Source: Serinus canaria (taxonomy: Eukaryota > Chordata > Aves > Passeriformes > Fringillidae). From it: 64,000 nt of DNA. The notes beneath the pieces were generated by a model that searched no databases, was not told the DNA's origin, and was given only the letters and a program-made list of their open reading frames with translations. Both the position numbers and the translations under genes were made by a program. Where the stretch lies: positions 68,869,494-68,933,493 of the forward strand of contig NC_066316.1 of the NCBI RefSeq assembly GCF_022539315.1, given 5' to 3'. Of the stretch, positions 12,601 to 27,600 are shown piece by piece. Position 1 is the stretch's first letter; each line of letters opens with the position of its first letter.

Positions 12601-15600
12601 ATAGCTCTGCTAATCTGTTATGACTACATCCAACACACACAACTTCTGGGTGTTATATACAGCAAGAAGCAAAAGAAGCTATAGCAGAAAGAGAGGAAAG
12701 TTTTAGTATTTCAGAAAATATAGCTGTATCAACAATTTAATTAACGCAATAAAATTTTTTAATGTAATTTAACACCAGTAAAATTCTTTCATTTGCTAGA
12801 ATCCACTAAATTAGTCTGCTTCTTCACTGCACCGTGAACTATTGGTTTGTCTTTAATATTCTTGTTAAGCATTTCATATTCTGCATGTTCAAATTTTTCA
12901 AGGCCTCCTTGAGGCCAATCAAATAACAAAATTGGAAATGTCAAACCTCAGTCACAGCAACTACATTGCAGGAAATATATTTAGAAGTACTACCATCAGT
13001 GATTTAAGGAACAATGGCCCTTTTGAACAAATGCATTGCATAGGACATAGATCACAAATATCTGCAGGAATTACTGTGATGACTCATTGCACTAATTTTT
13101 TGCCCTTGGTTATTAGTGGAGGCTCTATACCTACTTTTAACCTCCAACTTCTCTGCAAAGGGACACAGCTGAAGAAAGAAGGTAAAACAAAAATCATGAT
13201 GAAAGCACAGAATCTCAGAAAAATCCATGCATCTTTAATTCCAGTAAGTGAAAAAGCCATGCTAATCAAATCATTATCTTGGACTAAAGCTACTGCAAAC
13301 ACAATAGCATTGGTGCTACAATATTATTATAATCTATTCCCTTTCTTTTCATGAGAGCTCACAAAGAAAGAGAATAACAGAGCAGAAGAAAAAAGTTCCA
13401 GAGGCATGTAACAAATAATATGCACAGGGGAGGGAGAATGTTTAAGCTTTTCTTCAGCATCTGTCTGGCAGCTAAGGCCAGAAGAAAGATTACTGAAATT
13501 TCACAGCAAAGCTAGTTCACTTAGTTTTTCTTTGCCAGCATCTTTCCACCCAGTGGTTTATTTTTCCAAAGTAGTAGATCAACTAAGGTACTATTTTCTT
13601 CATGTTAGTAGGGGGAAAACCCCACAGATTACTACTACAGCTTTGAGGACTATGAGATTACTTAGATTAACTTTAGATACTTTCAAATTTAGTAATGCTA
13701 TTAATCAATATGGCTTGTTTTTTCCTGGAAACGAGAGATCAGAATTTTACATGAATTCATGTAAAATTACATGAAATACAGAAAATTACATGAAAATTAC
13801 ATGAAATTCAACCTCATCTCTTTGGCCTTCAAGTCAGATTTATAACTCAACTGCTCCCTCAGGGAGTTGTGCTGCACATAATGAAAAGTGAACATAGACC
13901 CACATATACTTGAGAGTATTCCATGGTTATGGTAGGGCTGAAAGAACAAAAGCACACCTGAACACTGTAGCTGGTGTAAATTTGTTCCCTGATATTTACA
14001 GTGGTGTTGGAGGCTCAGCTGCCAGTGACAAGCAGGTGTCCTGTGCACTCAGATACAGACTTGTACTGGGCTATATTATGCAGGTCTGTGCAGCTTGATG
14101 AAACAGAAATGGGCACCCATTGCTACATTGCTTTAGTCCACTTGTGTTCCACTTACAAATTTGTCACTCCTTCCATGCACCAACAGCTTTTATGACTCCA
14201 TGACATAACACTGAAGGAGTTTCGGAGGTAAGAACCATGAAACTGAACATGTAAATATCACCAATACAGCTAAAGAGAAGATACCTTTTTCTTTTTCCTT
14301 CCTTCTCTTTTCTCTGTCTTTGAGGTAATTAGTATTAACACTCTTCAGGAAAAAACACTATCATTAGTGACTCTAGTGAAAAAAACTTGTGTGTTCAAAA
14401 ATTTATTTATGTTTTTGGACCCCTTTTAAGATACAAACATTGCCTAACAGATATTTCCTTCCCTATAAGCTTTGTTTGTATGTCTGTAATGATGGACTAT
14501 TTTGATTCTAATATGATACAACATGATGTAGTTTATTTCAAAAAAACCTGTAAGATGTAAGACTTTTCAGCCAAAAATGCAACATCAGAATCCAGTTCAG
14601 AGACCTATAAAATACAGTTAATATAGTCCTACCGATTTTTTGCTTCCTTAGGAGGCAAAAGTCAACTGAACCAAATGTAAACAAAATGAAAAAACAGAAT
14701 TCTGATGTTCAGCTGTTTTCTGTAATACACAGTGTAAGCATAAAAGCAGAGGACAGCTAACAGGAACCGAGAAATACTTAGTCCTTTTGGAAATATTTGG
14801 CATTTTACTCCTGGGAAGTTCCTAATTAATTGACGTGTTTGGTCTCTCCAGACTGATGGTCAGTTCAGGAAAGTACTCTGGCCATTTAGAGATCATATTC
14901 TAAATACAAATAAAAGAGCCATGGGAATTTCCTAACCCTTCTACAAGTTCAGGTGTCTATCCATACTCATTGCTAATTATTTTCACTGAGACACTTCAAA
15001 GCTTACCCACACCTATTGTGTTAAGATACTCTATGAATATACATAAAATGAACGGCTCCTGCCATTCAACTCAAACATCATCATCTGAATCACAACACGC
15101 TCTCGGAAAACAGCCCTTTAAGACATGATTCCTGCAGTTAGATTATGAGCTGCCTTTGCAGGGTAGAAACAACCTTTCCTTATGTGAATATATGTCAAGT
15201 ACAGATCCATAGGTGCTAATGGAAAATAACATAACAAAAAAAACCCCAAACCACCAAACAGAAGTGGGAAATGTTATTTACAGAAACTGAGCTCAGCACA
15301 GTAGAGGAGAGAAATGGTGGGACAGCAGCAGCAGTGAACCGAAGGGCAGTAGTAGGAGGATTGCTTGCACTGCCAGACAATAACACCACCACCTCTTCTC
15401 CGAGTTAAGAATGCACCCTGGGAGATAGTTCTAAAGGGAGATGCAACACATGGTCACTTTTGCTCACTCAGAAAGGTCACAGAGAAGTTATGTGATGAGT
15501 AGAGATCCAAAGGTTTTCTTTTTGGGGTTTCCTTTGTCAACAAGGATACCCACCATGGTTCTTCACTTCTGCACACATAAACATTCACTTATCTAGATGT

Positions 15601-18600
15601 TTCACAGGAAGGCAGATGGAAAAATAATCATACTTATAATTTTTTTTTAGGATACATGTGTTAAATGTTAAAAAGATAGTGTATAATCAGAATATATAAC
15701 AAAAGAAAACAAAGCACACCAAAATAATGTAAATGTCCAAGCTAAACATTTAAAATACTAGATTTGGAAAAAAGAAAACCAGATGCATGGTTGCATGGTA
15801 TGGAAAAACAAACCCTGCTCACAAGTGTAAAAATGCAATACTGAACATCAGAGAGTTGCCTGTGTGAGTGTCACCATGCATCTTGTCTACCCTTCACAGG
15901 TATCAGCAACATAATTCTCCTGCATCATGATACTAAAAAATCACTACAATAATTTAAAGATCCTGGAAGTTTGGAGAGGGGTGAAAAGATAGGCTTCTCT
16001 CCTTTTTACCATTCAGATTCTTACAGCATGGGGAAAACCCCTACTAAGATTACATATAGAAGTTCTGCTTTCTCCATCTTTGGACTTCCTCATCCAGCAC
16101 TGGACTGATTAAACCTATGGATGTGATTGCATTCTCACACTCATTAATCACTATGGAATCCTAATCAACAGCCAAAGAACTAACTGGAGTGCTCAGGTTG
16201 TTAGCACTTAATTGTCAAACCCATAACTATATCAATTAGTTTCCATTTCTTAAGATGGAGTTTTAAATTTTCAAATTTCATTTTGGGTTCAAGTCCTTCT
16301 GAAATACATACTTAATATTGAAACTACAGTCAGTCTAGTGGAACCATCCTCAACATTTCCAACACGTTTTCTATTCTATTGAGATATTTAAAGTCTCACT
16401 TACCCTATTCAATTCAAATGCATAAAATTAATTAGTTATACAATTTATTTTGAAGTCATTTATGTATTTATGTATACGAAGAGCAAATACAATTACAGAA
16501 TTGAAAATGCAATTAGTAGTGTAAGCATGGAATCATTCCCACTGAGTGGCTCAAAAACTTTTTATTTCAGAAGGGAAAAAAAAGGTAAAGCCTCATGGCT
16601 CAACTCAAGACACTTAAAACAACCATCTTTAGACAAAATAGATAAAATTAGACTGTTAATAGACCTATTCTAGAAAGTTATTAAATACAGACTACCAAAT
16701 ATTTTTTTTTCCAGTAAGCATCTGTGATACTCCTTTATTGCTGCAATCAAGAATGGTAGCTATTAAAACATTTAACTGCTCAAGAAATTAAAGCACATGA
16801 CAGGATTGATTATTATGAAGAAAAAAAACTTCTGAAGATTTCAAAAAGTAATCCAGGTTAGCTGGATAACCTGCAAGTTCTCAAGACGTGTCATCACACG
16901 AGTCTCCCCTGTGTCACACAAAGCCCTGAAATGCTTTAGATGGCCTTGCGGTCCACTACGAACACAGCACTAAGTACCACGTGCCCTCTGAGCTCACTTA
17001 TTGTGAATAGCTTGTAACACTTGATAATGCAGGTGAGTAGATACTTCTTAACCTTGAAGATCACCCTAAGTTAACCCAATTATCATTCTCTGCTCTGAAT
17101 TTTAATGGTATTAAAACAAAAAACCAACATATAAATCATCCTCTTAGACTACAAGATTAGACAAACTAATCACCCCACAGTTCTAATCAGCAGCCAAAGA
17201 ACTAACTGGAGTGCTCAGATTAGCACTTAGCTGTCAGACCCACCCATCTGAGGACCTCCAGAGAAGGTGCAGGAGAACAGAGATACAAGAGTGCTTCACT
17301 TTAGGAGGATCGTCACCTTAATTCCCACACGTGCTGAGTTTCCACAGCCTTTTATGCCTGGGTCAAACCAGACACTTGGAAAATGCAGTGGCAGCACTGC
17401 AGTATCAAATGCTCATTTTCCATATGAGCAAGGAAGAGTATAGTTCTATCCCCAAGCAGGCAAAGCTGCACAATTCCTACTCTTGGCCTCTGAACAAGCG
17501 CATCAGAACATCTACTATTAGTAACCATGCCTATCTAAGAAGTGCAACTTCCAGCCACTCTTTCTGAGGAAAAGGAATCACAATTTTCACATAGATCTCA
17601 CCCTCCTTTTCAAATGCATTCTCTGATTTGGTCTCCACTTACAATACAGCATCACTAATACTCCTTTCCTCCAGCAAACCAGAAAATAATTCAATTGTTC
17701 ATTTGCAAACATTCTTTTCATACATTTACATTCAACCTAAGGTGTTCTTCTACATCTCTTCTGTTAGCTGGTGAAGCTAACAGAGAGAGTTCCTCAGGTG
17801 AACAAAGCTCACTAGACTTCACCTTTTTTATTTTTCATTATTTGACTCCATATAGTGTTAAATTATCTACTAGAGTATTCTTCTTTCTTAATATTCTTCC
17901 TTAAGTAATTTAAAGAAAAGGCTTCTCCAGCCAAAGGATACCATTACAACTGGCATGTTCTATAACTGTGGTAGAACAAGAACCATCTTAAGCAAAAATT
18001 TAATATATAAAAAAAAAAAAAAAATTGCTGATATACAAAGCATACCCACAGGTTTTTAACTCAGTGTACTTTCAAAGTCACCAGCATGTGAAATTTCAGA
18101 ATGTGAATTTTCAGAATGTGAATCTGGTCCAGCTCATTAGCTGGACAGGTCTGTCCACAGCCTGCTGAGAGAAGTGTAAAAGGGTAAGTGCAGTTTCCTT
18201 GCTGGTGCAGCTCTACAAGGAGATCAACCAGACTGTTAGACAGAAGCGTGCGTATTACAGGTGAGACACCTTCAAAGGGCTGCTTCTTTTCTCCTTTTGC
18301 CTTATTTGAAAACAAAAAAGGAACAAACAAACAAAAAAGGAAATTAATCAAGTTTGTAGCACTCCTAACTTTCTGCTCCACTAATCCTTGGGACTGATAT
18401 GTACTCAGGGAGAGGAGGAGGAGAAAGGGAAACACCAGGTATTTGGTGGCGAAGAAAACTTGGTCCAAGCATTGTTGGATGTACATATAGTTTTTGTCTC
18501 CTTGCTCAGATGTTGTTGAAACAGTAGACTTTAAAGAAAATGTCAATGAATCCTCATAAGCACTATACATGACCTCTGGGGTAATTAGCAATCATTCAAA

Positions 18601-21600
18601 AGCAACAAGACTAAAGTGTTCTATTCTTTATTACTGTCAGCTCTTTTCTTGATCAGCATTCTAATAAAGATGGTTCATTGCTAAGACAGTTTCATGAATC
18701 AGTCATAATTACATTCTGACATGCAGTGAATAGTAAAGCAAAACTAAGTATCACTTCATCAACCTTTCTAACCTTTGTGCAAGTATTAACTGTAAATAAT
18801 TTTTACACAATCTTACAACAGAAAATCTGCATATTTCTTAGCTTTGTACATACTCTAGCCTAACGGAATTTCTTGTGACCTATATCTGAAAAAAAGCCCC
18901 AACATTACAATCAGGAATAATTACTTATCTGGCATGGTATTCAGGTACTGCCTTTCACAGACCAAATTAACTTCAAGCAGAAAAGGCTATTTGCTCTACA
19001 AAATTATGCAATGCTTTACAGGGTTAACTAAAGGTTTTTTTACAGTCTTTTCCCCTATATTCTTCTGCAATAATGAAATATGGGAAATGGTTGCAATAGC
19101 CTCAGATACTTCATGTTTGTCCCAACTGCAAACAATGTAACAAAACTAAATAAAAAAACCCCAAAGAACAACATGAACGAATTTTGAGGAAAACTTTCTA
19201 AATGTCATCCAAGAATCCTGTACAATATCAGGGAAACAAATCACTCTCAAGTTGACTTGGAAACAAACATTTTGCTTCCAAATTATTTTTCATTGGACTT
19301 GGAGCAAAAATATCTGGGAAAATAAATATTGCCAAATAGAACTTTTGCAATCAATCTTTTTCTTACACTTGTGACAGGAACATTTAAACTTTAAACTGAA
19401 GAGTTTAGAAGAGATAAACTGAGAGGCAAAATTCATTCAGTGAAAGTTGCACAAGTTTACATTACAGCCTTCAAAACTTTAACAACTAAGAAACCCCACC
19501 ATTCTTGCTACCACAAGGAACATACGATCTATTGTACAACTTTTCAATAACTTATTTTAATGTCTAGCTACAAATCAGCTACCCCCTAAGAAGAGGAAAA
19601 ATAGACAATTAACTTGTAAAATAATGGTGCATGAATAAAAAGAGAGACTCTTAAAATGTACTGTTCTGTGAATAGTATTTCAGATATTCAGACAAAAGTG
19701 AAAGAATTCAGGAGGTACAGATGTGGCTGTGCCAGCTCGGAGACAAGTAGTCTCTCCTTTTTCCAGTCAGGGAACAGAAGAATGGCAGAGTAAACTTCCA
19801 TGCACTAAATTACACTGAACAGAGCTCCCCATTTCCCATCACTTCGGAAAAAAATCTTCCTAGCAGAATAAGAACAAATACAAAAGGAAAAAAAAAACAC
19901 CTGCAAACCACAAATCACTGCATAACACCCAGTTTTGCTAAAGGACCAATAATGACTGTAACTTTCAATCTCCTAATAAGCAAGCTGTGGCGTTCTGTGA
20001 GAAACAAACGCCAAGAGTTCACGCTGAATTTAGAACATGATGTTTCGTAAGCTAAGGGTCAAATTCATCCCAATACATGTACTTCACTGGAACTATACCC
20101 TGGATGAAGTTGTTTGTCTAGATTTCTTTTATGCTGTTGTTTTTCTTTTTAACATTTGATTTGTATTTCTTTTCCCCAGTATTAGCCTTTGCTCCTGCCA
20201 GAACTGTTGGCAGGCAGGAAAAAAAAAAGGAAAAAAAAAATAGTCATGATTTACGAAACTGAATTTCCCAGAATTTTAATAAAAAAAAAAGCGATTAAGA
20301 TCTAAACAAAGGCTAAAGATGGCTTACGCTTAGCTCTGATGAGGTCCACTACCTCATTACCCACAGCTGAAAACTTCTGATGCATTTTGTTTCAAGGGAA
20401 TCCAAAAGTCCTTGCTGTAAAGCAGGCTGGGGGGTGCAGGGTCCATTCACTCTTTCTGTATCACAACCATTATGTAAGAAGTATAAAACACTGCCTTTAT
20501 GCTGCCAAACCACAATGACTCTTCTTACATCAAAGGGTTTTTGCCACTAGGGTTTTTTTTCCTCTGAAATTTATTCAAGGCAAGGGCAGGGAGACAACAA
20601 TTCACACACGCTAATTACACCTAATTATCTATTCCTTTTTTTTCCCCCTTTCCACCAGCTTCAGCCAGTGTTATTTGCTATCTGGGTTTCTCACAACCTC
20701 CCCTTGCCCTGTCCATCCAACTCAACAGCAAAGTCTTTGAAGAAAACAGTTGTGGCTTCTTAGAATTTTAACAATATAAGGTTCAACTCAAATTATTCTA
20801 TTATTAGTTTTGACACATTTATGTGTTAAATATGAAGGCCTCTTGGTTAATTTGGCAAATGCCTCACATCTCTTCACAACTAGAATTGCTGGTAACACCC
20901 TCTCTTGTAGGAGCTTCTCCTCATGCTTTCTTTTCATGATCTAAATGAAATGTTTATTGGATTAAAGTTCTTCTCTGCAGACCTCCACGGTGGCCTGTGA
21001 CAAAGAGCTTAAAAGCTTTATTAATTGGCTCGGGCTTTTCAGGGGGAGGCAGGACCTCATTTCACATTACATCACAAGCAAACAGAACTGCCACGTGTAA
21101 TTAGACTAATTTACCCTGATACAGCAGGAATCAACTATTCCATATCTATGATATGCTTTCATTTACTCATTTTAATCAAGGACCAAACAAACCAAGCAAG
21201 AGCTCAGGAAATCCTAACAATTTAAGAAAGGGAGAAGGCAGGAAGCCTGGCATAGAGTTACAGTAGCAACTATTTAATCCTAAAATAAAGTTTTGATTTG
21301 CATCTAAATAATCTGTCTAGGAGGAAGTGCCTAAGACAGATATAAAAGGTAAACAAATTGAACAGTTCATCCCCTGAGAACACAGTAAAGAAATAGATAC
21401 ATTATAAAATATTGTAACAGTTACATGCTCTGAACTACAGAATTCAAATAACCTGGGTGTTTAAATTTCACACACACACAGAGGCTTAGAAGGCTGAATG
21501 CAGACAGGATTGGTAGTTTCTAATCTGACACCTTGCTTTCTATATACAACATTTTATTACTTGATAGTCTCATAAATTTATCAAACTAAGATTTCCCAGA

Positions 21601-24600
21601 AATTATACTGAGGTTCAAAAAGACTTGCAGTACAAAATATTTGCAATCATGCTGTATTTCCTATTTTTAGTTTTTCTATGTTTAATTAGGTACACTTCAC
21701 AAAAGATGAGCACTTCTATTACTTGCACAGAGAGAGAACAAGAACAAATGCTCCTTCTACTTAGGAGTTTGCTTGGTTACATACTAAGAAGGGAAACAAA
21801 AGGCCCAACATCTTCAGTAATGAAAAAGTCAATTGATAGGCGAAGCCATCACAATATCAAAGGCCTAATCCCTGCAATTCTGACTCAGGTGACAGTTCAC
21901 AGGGGTCAGAGTGGCTGACACTGACCTCAAAAGCAGGTTTTAACTATTCAACATACTGAAAGCTGCTGGGCTATCACACCATTAGACTGGAACAAACTGA
22001 CAAATCAATTTCATCAAGGAGATGACTTTTTTGGGAGAGGGGGGAGGAGAGAGGCAGATCCGCCACTCAACAAATCCCTGCATTTCTCACACAGGTGGTT
22101 GGACAAAAGCTGACTGCACCATCAAAGACATTTTATATCTACCAAATGCCTTTGTACAAAACTAACTCCCACAATTTCCTTAGAGGCAGCTCTAAATGTT
22201 TTTAAAACAAGTATTTTTCATGTTCTCATACTAAGCTATTGAAAACTGAAAATGCTTTTCAATTCTTCAGTTTCTTGCTTTGTAGGAAAGGGTGCACTTT
22301 AATTAAAACCACAGCCAGCAGCATTCTAAATAAATAATCATTAACTGACTTCAAGAAAGACAGGGAAATACAGCATATAAATAATGCATTGCTTTCTCTT
22401 TGAGAGGAGTGTACAACGCTTACTTACGGTTAAGTCATTTTAACCAGTTTTAAAATAAAGAATTATTGGGTCCCTAAAAGCAGAAGAAAAAAAAGAAGGG
22501 AGGAAAAAAAAGACACAAAGTAATTTCATGTCCTACTGACAACAGATTTCTAGCTGATTCTTCCACTTTACTCAAAGCAAAATACAGGTAGCCAAAGCCA
22601 AAGATTTTTTTTCTAAAATTGGGCCTTTTAAAGTTATACTCAGACTATGAAAGGCCCTAAAACTTTATGACTTTTAGTTAAAATTGAGTGTAGTGCAAGT
22701 CTATTGCATGAAGAAAACCTGACAAAACACAGAGGTTACATACTTGGTACTTCAACACGGCTTGACATTTTGAAGCTTCATGCTACACTTCCAGGAAACC
22801 TTTGGAATCGCAGGAACTGCTCACTCAAGTTACAGACTCTACAAAACAAATTATTTTAGGAGCTTTCCTTCCTGATTTTCAGAGAATGAAACATTGAACT
22901 AGCCACTGAATTAGAGTTAGGATTTCACAACACTAAAGGGTTGATGTAAATGTCTTTATTAATGTCTGCCAAAATTAAAATGTTGCCAAAATTACTGCCA
23001 AAACAGTAAATTAAAACATGCTTTTCCCCCCCTTTTTTTATCCAAGAGCCTCACATAGTATCTTACATCAAGTTGTTAAAGATTAGCACAATATTGATCT
23101 ACTTGGGGGCAGGAAGGCTCTGCAGAGGGATCTGGACAGGCTGAATCCATGGGCCAAGGCCAGTGGTGTGAGCTTCAACAAGGCCAAGTGCTGGGTCCTG
23201 CACTTGGCTCCCAACAACCCCAGGCAGTGCTGCAGGCTAGGGACAGAATGGCTGGAAAGTTCCACAGCAAAAAAGAACCTGGGATTAAAATTTCTTCACC
23301 AAAAGGGTTTGTCAAGCATCAGAACAGACTGCCCAAGGAAGTGAGACACCATCCCTAGAAGAAAGACATGCAGATGTGGCACCTGGGGACATGGTTTAGT
23401 GATGGACTTGGCAGTGATGGGTAAACAGCTGGACTCAATAGTCTTCAAGGTCTTTTCCAATCTTAACAATTCTGTGATTTCAAAATACACAGCTTTATTT
23501 GTAAATCAGCTTTAAAACATTTAGAAACTTTATATATTTCTTTTAGTTTGAGAGTAACAATTTTAGAGTATTTCTGCTCTCTGCATTTGAACGAAGTAAC
23601 TGTGAGCAATCAATGGTTTTCTCAAGAACTGTCTTTAAAAAAAAAAGAATCACAAAGGAATTCCACACACTTTAAAATGCTCAGCAAGAGATCCTGTGAG
23701 ATTAAAAGCTCAATTGGAAGAGACTGAATCGAATTACAATTATAGAATTAAAAGATTTTTCTTCCTAATACTTTTTTTCTCTGTAAAGCTCTATCTTTGT
23801 AAAATTTCATGGATTGAAGAAGCACTCCTATCTGTTGCAGAAACTAAACTCTTTCATAAGGAATACAGTGTGCCAAAGAATCATGGCCACAACAATGAAA
23901 TGATGAATTCAGAGTTTCCCCCTGTTTATAAGGCTTTGAGTTAGAGGATTAAAGAATCACTGAAAAAAATACATCTCAAAATATTTATTATTTCAAAATA
24001 AGAGAACACTGGGATAAGATCAGAATTGAATTGGAAGCACACACAGGGCAAAAATAGCTGCCAGTGGTGTTACTGACTTGCCCAATGACACAGATCTGGG
24101 GCTTTTATGTGGCTACCAGCTGTAGGACCTGAAGTTTTCGTGTGGCTCTAAAAACTGGAACTTTTCAGTTGCAACTTCACACAGCAATCACTTGTCCCAG
24201 TAATCTACCACCTGGAAAGACAATATGGACAAACTCTGGAAGATAACTGTATCTTCTCTAGAGTGCTATTTCACCCTTTTGCTTATTCCACAGAAACAGG
24301 TTTACAGTTATCTTTGTAAGAAATAGAACTCAAACACAGATACTGGAATTACAAAGACTGTAGAAAATAAAAATAAAATTGAGGATGAATATGGGTGACT
24401 CTAAATCTGGGGAAGAAACCATTACTTGTGATGATCTGAGGACAAGAAAAGATATTTGTGTAACAGTTACCCAGGTATCTAGAAAGTATGTGTTCTACTG
24501 ACAAGAATGAAAAGAGCCTGAAATCTATCTCAAGTGAAGCATCTCTTCACAGAAATATACTGCCAATAGTTTCCATTCACTCCAACTTCCCAAGAGCATT

Positions 24601-27600
24601 TAAAGGAGTTTGAAACTCCTGTGCTGAACTTGAACTACTTTTAGCGCTCAATTCTTATTTTAAGGTTTATGATCATAAAAGTTAATTACTGAAAAAAACA
24701 AACAAAACCAACCCACCTATTCACTTCCACTAAACCCTAAAAACAGCCCTCTGGGCAGCTCTGAGCCCAGAGAAAACTAAGACAGGATTTAGTCCCAGCT
24801 GACAAAGCCAGTACCAGGGGACAGGTCAGATGAGACCGACAGACACACATGGCTTGGAGTGAGGGAAAGGTTAAAAAGACAGTAAATCAAACATTTGCAA
24901 GCAACCAATGCAGTGTTTTCCTTCCTATTTTCACAAAAATCCTAGAAGAAATCATATTTACATTTCCTAGTCATGGAATTATGCACAGCTGAGGCAGAAG
25001 CTACTTTATCCATTCACACCAATGCCATCACATGGATTCTACACACATTGGGGCAGCCTAAATCTGCATTTCTCAAACCACCAAAGCCAGAGTATCAACA
25101 TTCTATCCACACCTTTGTAACATAATGGTCAATGGATAAAATCTTACTCTAGAATACATTCCAGTGTGATTTTTAAATGCTGACTTCTGCTATATTGAAT
25201 TAAAAATGTAGATTTCAATATTTTTTTCTTAATAATTTTAATGTCATGCCCTTATCCTTCCACCTTCCAGCTAGGGTCAGAGAAGAATTTTGTGAATAAG
25301 CTTTCTCTGATCCAACTTTTGGTCATTATGTCTTTGGGAAAGAATAATGTTACACTGGTAATATTTATTAATGTGACATTGAAGGCACATATATTTAGAG
25401 CACAAATGTTAAAACACAAAGGTGCTGGGAAAAAGAATAGGAAATCCAGTATTTTAGAAAGGCCCTTGTGAATTATGTTAACATTTGCTTTTCCCTTTAT
25501 TCATTATGATGATAATATTCATCTGCATCTAGTCTAGGTTGTGCTACTAGTTTCTTTTTGCAGTACTCCATTCGTTAGACTAAGCCACCTTTACTGCTTC
25601 TCTCAGCATTCCATCTGTTCCCTACTAAAAAATTTTTATTACCTTCCCAGTCCTGATGAGGTGCTCTGATACATAAACTACATTTCACATCTTTTTAATT
25701 CAGCTAGCTAAAAAGACAAAAAATGAAACTATAAATAAGCATACATGATAGGTATTCTTAAAGCCTGATGATCACTGTAATGAAAGAGCCTTATGTTTAT
25801 CAGGGAGAAAACTAGGAGTCAACAAAGAAAGACATATAGAAAAGAATGATTTTCCACGGTTGCTGCATTTCAAAAAGCAAATGCATATCACGCTACTTCT
25901 ATGCTTGAAAATACTCTGTGATTGGGAGCTCTCATCTGATGCAGCCAGCTACAAAATAAACCCTTTTCAAGAATTTGAAACAGAAGTGGTTGTTAATTTA
26001 TTTTTATGTTCCTTACTTTTCTAAAGCCATCCAGGTAAGAACCGCTCTCACTGGTAACCTCCCTGACTTCATACATAGACATTCTGAGATGCACCATAGT
26101 GCCATAATCATGTCAATGGCATATTGACTTTTAAACCTGGTAATTGTACAAATGTCAACATTAGATGGGATTTATCAAAGGTTCTTAGGCAATTAAGCAA
26201 TTTTATAATTCTGAGGGGGCCCACTGAAATTGCTAGGCACTGTCAGCTGCTTTACTGCTGACCATCTGAGCAGAAACATCCAGTCAATGCATCAATTCAG
26301 CAATTCCAAATCTATCAAAAAGCCAAACCTACCTAAACTCTACCTCACAGTTCTTTTATCCTAGATACCAATATAGTTAACATTATTAATTTGTTTATTC
26401 TAGCAATACTTCTGTGAAGTAGGGAAACGCTGATATTTCTATTTTACATGTCATGTCAATCCAGAGCAGGATATGAGACCTGTATATTAGCCCCCAATAA
26501 CATAACAATACAACTGAGCTTGTGAATAAAAAATATCTGCATCTTGTCCAGAACTTCTAAGTGCCATTTCAGCTTATATTCTTTTTAACAGCAAAATAAG
26601 CACCAATTGTGTTATTCACAGAGGAAGGAACCTCCATTTTTTAATTTAAATGAAGCTATTATAGTTTTTGACCTCCCACAACACAAGATGCAGACTGAAG
26701 GAAGCTTGCTTCAGGGCCGCTGCTTGTTGAACATTATGAGAAGCCTCACAAACAGCCATTGAAAAAAACTACTTACACATGAGAAAGACCCAGAAACGAG
26801 GTAATTGAGGGGTACAGAACAAACCCTACTTTCCTTACATCAAAATAACAGCAAGCTGTTCTAGCATTATAAATGTAAGAGATCCACAAGTACAACACAG
26901 TATAAATATTAGAGGGACACTATGTTACACAGCATACCTGCACCAGCAGGAAAATCTTACCCAAACAAACACTTTCTGCTGCCTTAATCAAAAAGAAAAT
27001 TTTTTGTCATGTTAAAAAAAATCCAGCTTTAAAAACATGTTAATTCCAGAAGGTAAAAGTCCCTTCTTGCCTTACCTTCAATTAGTTTTGCTCAAAATAG
27101 TTAAAGCAGATATATATAATGTGGAAACTTGCATCAAAGCAATCCTCTACAAATCTTCTACAAATTAATTAATAAAGCAGGCAAAACTGAAAGCCATTAA
27201 ACAAGTGGCTCTCCTTACCTTCAGCACAGCAATGAATGGTACAAAATTAGCCCTCTGAAGACCATTTTTATAGAGATCTGAAAGAAAGGAAATCAGGGCC
27301 ATTTTGCTACTTAGTCTTAATAACGTCAGCTTGTCTTCTAGTCTAACAAATGAAACTCAGTGTTGCTGGAGACAGGAGGAGGAACAAAAGGCAGAAAAGG
27401 AGAGCTAAAATCCATTTCTCTTATTTTACTATACAAAAATTCAATACAACCTTAAGGTAGAACGGAACATCCCTAGAAGTGTGAAAACAGCAGGGAGCAA
27501 AAAATGACTTAGACTTCTAATGACATAAAACTAATTCTAGCAGAAGAAATTAAAACAGCATCTGTTTTAAAGTAAGGGTTTAAAAAATATTTGTAATGCT

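Larger units (their letters stand above)
11746..27218 (-). other. AFG1L: AFG1L intron 7 (largest intron in the window)
   Basis: This 15.5-kb intron contains the simple repeat at the exon 8 acceptor, a palindrome with tandem units (13743-13808), two copies of an approximately 75-bp sequence (16144 and 17167), a 176-codon open frame on the sense strand (18591-18061) and a CR1 copy (23085-23480). The stretches between them show no gene that I can recognise. Confidence 0.85.

Noticed and set aside
12932..13354. 140-codon open frame on the plus strand in intron 7
   Set aside because: No recognisable domain, antisense to AFG1L, and average intronic composition. Treated as chance.
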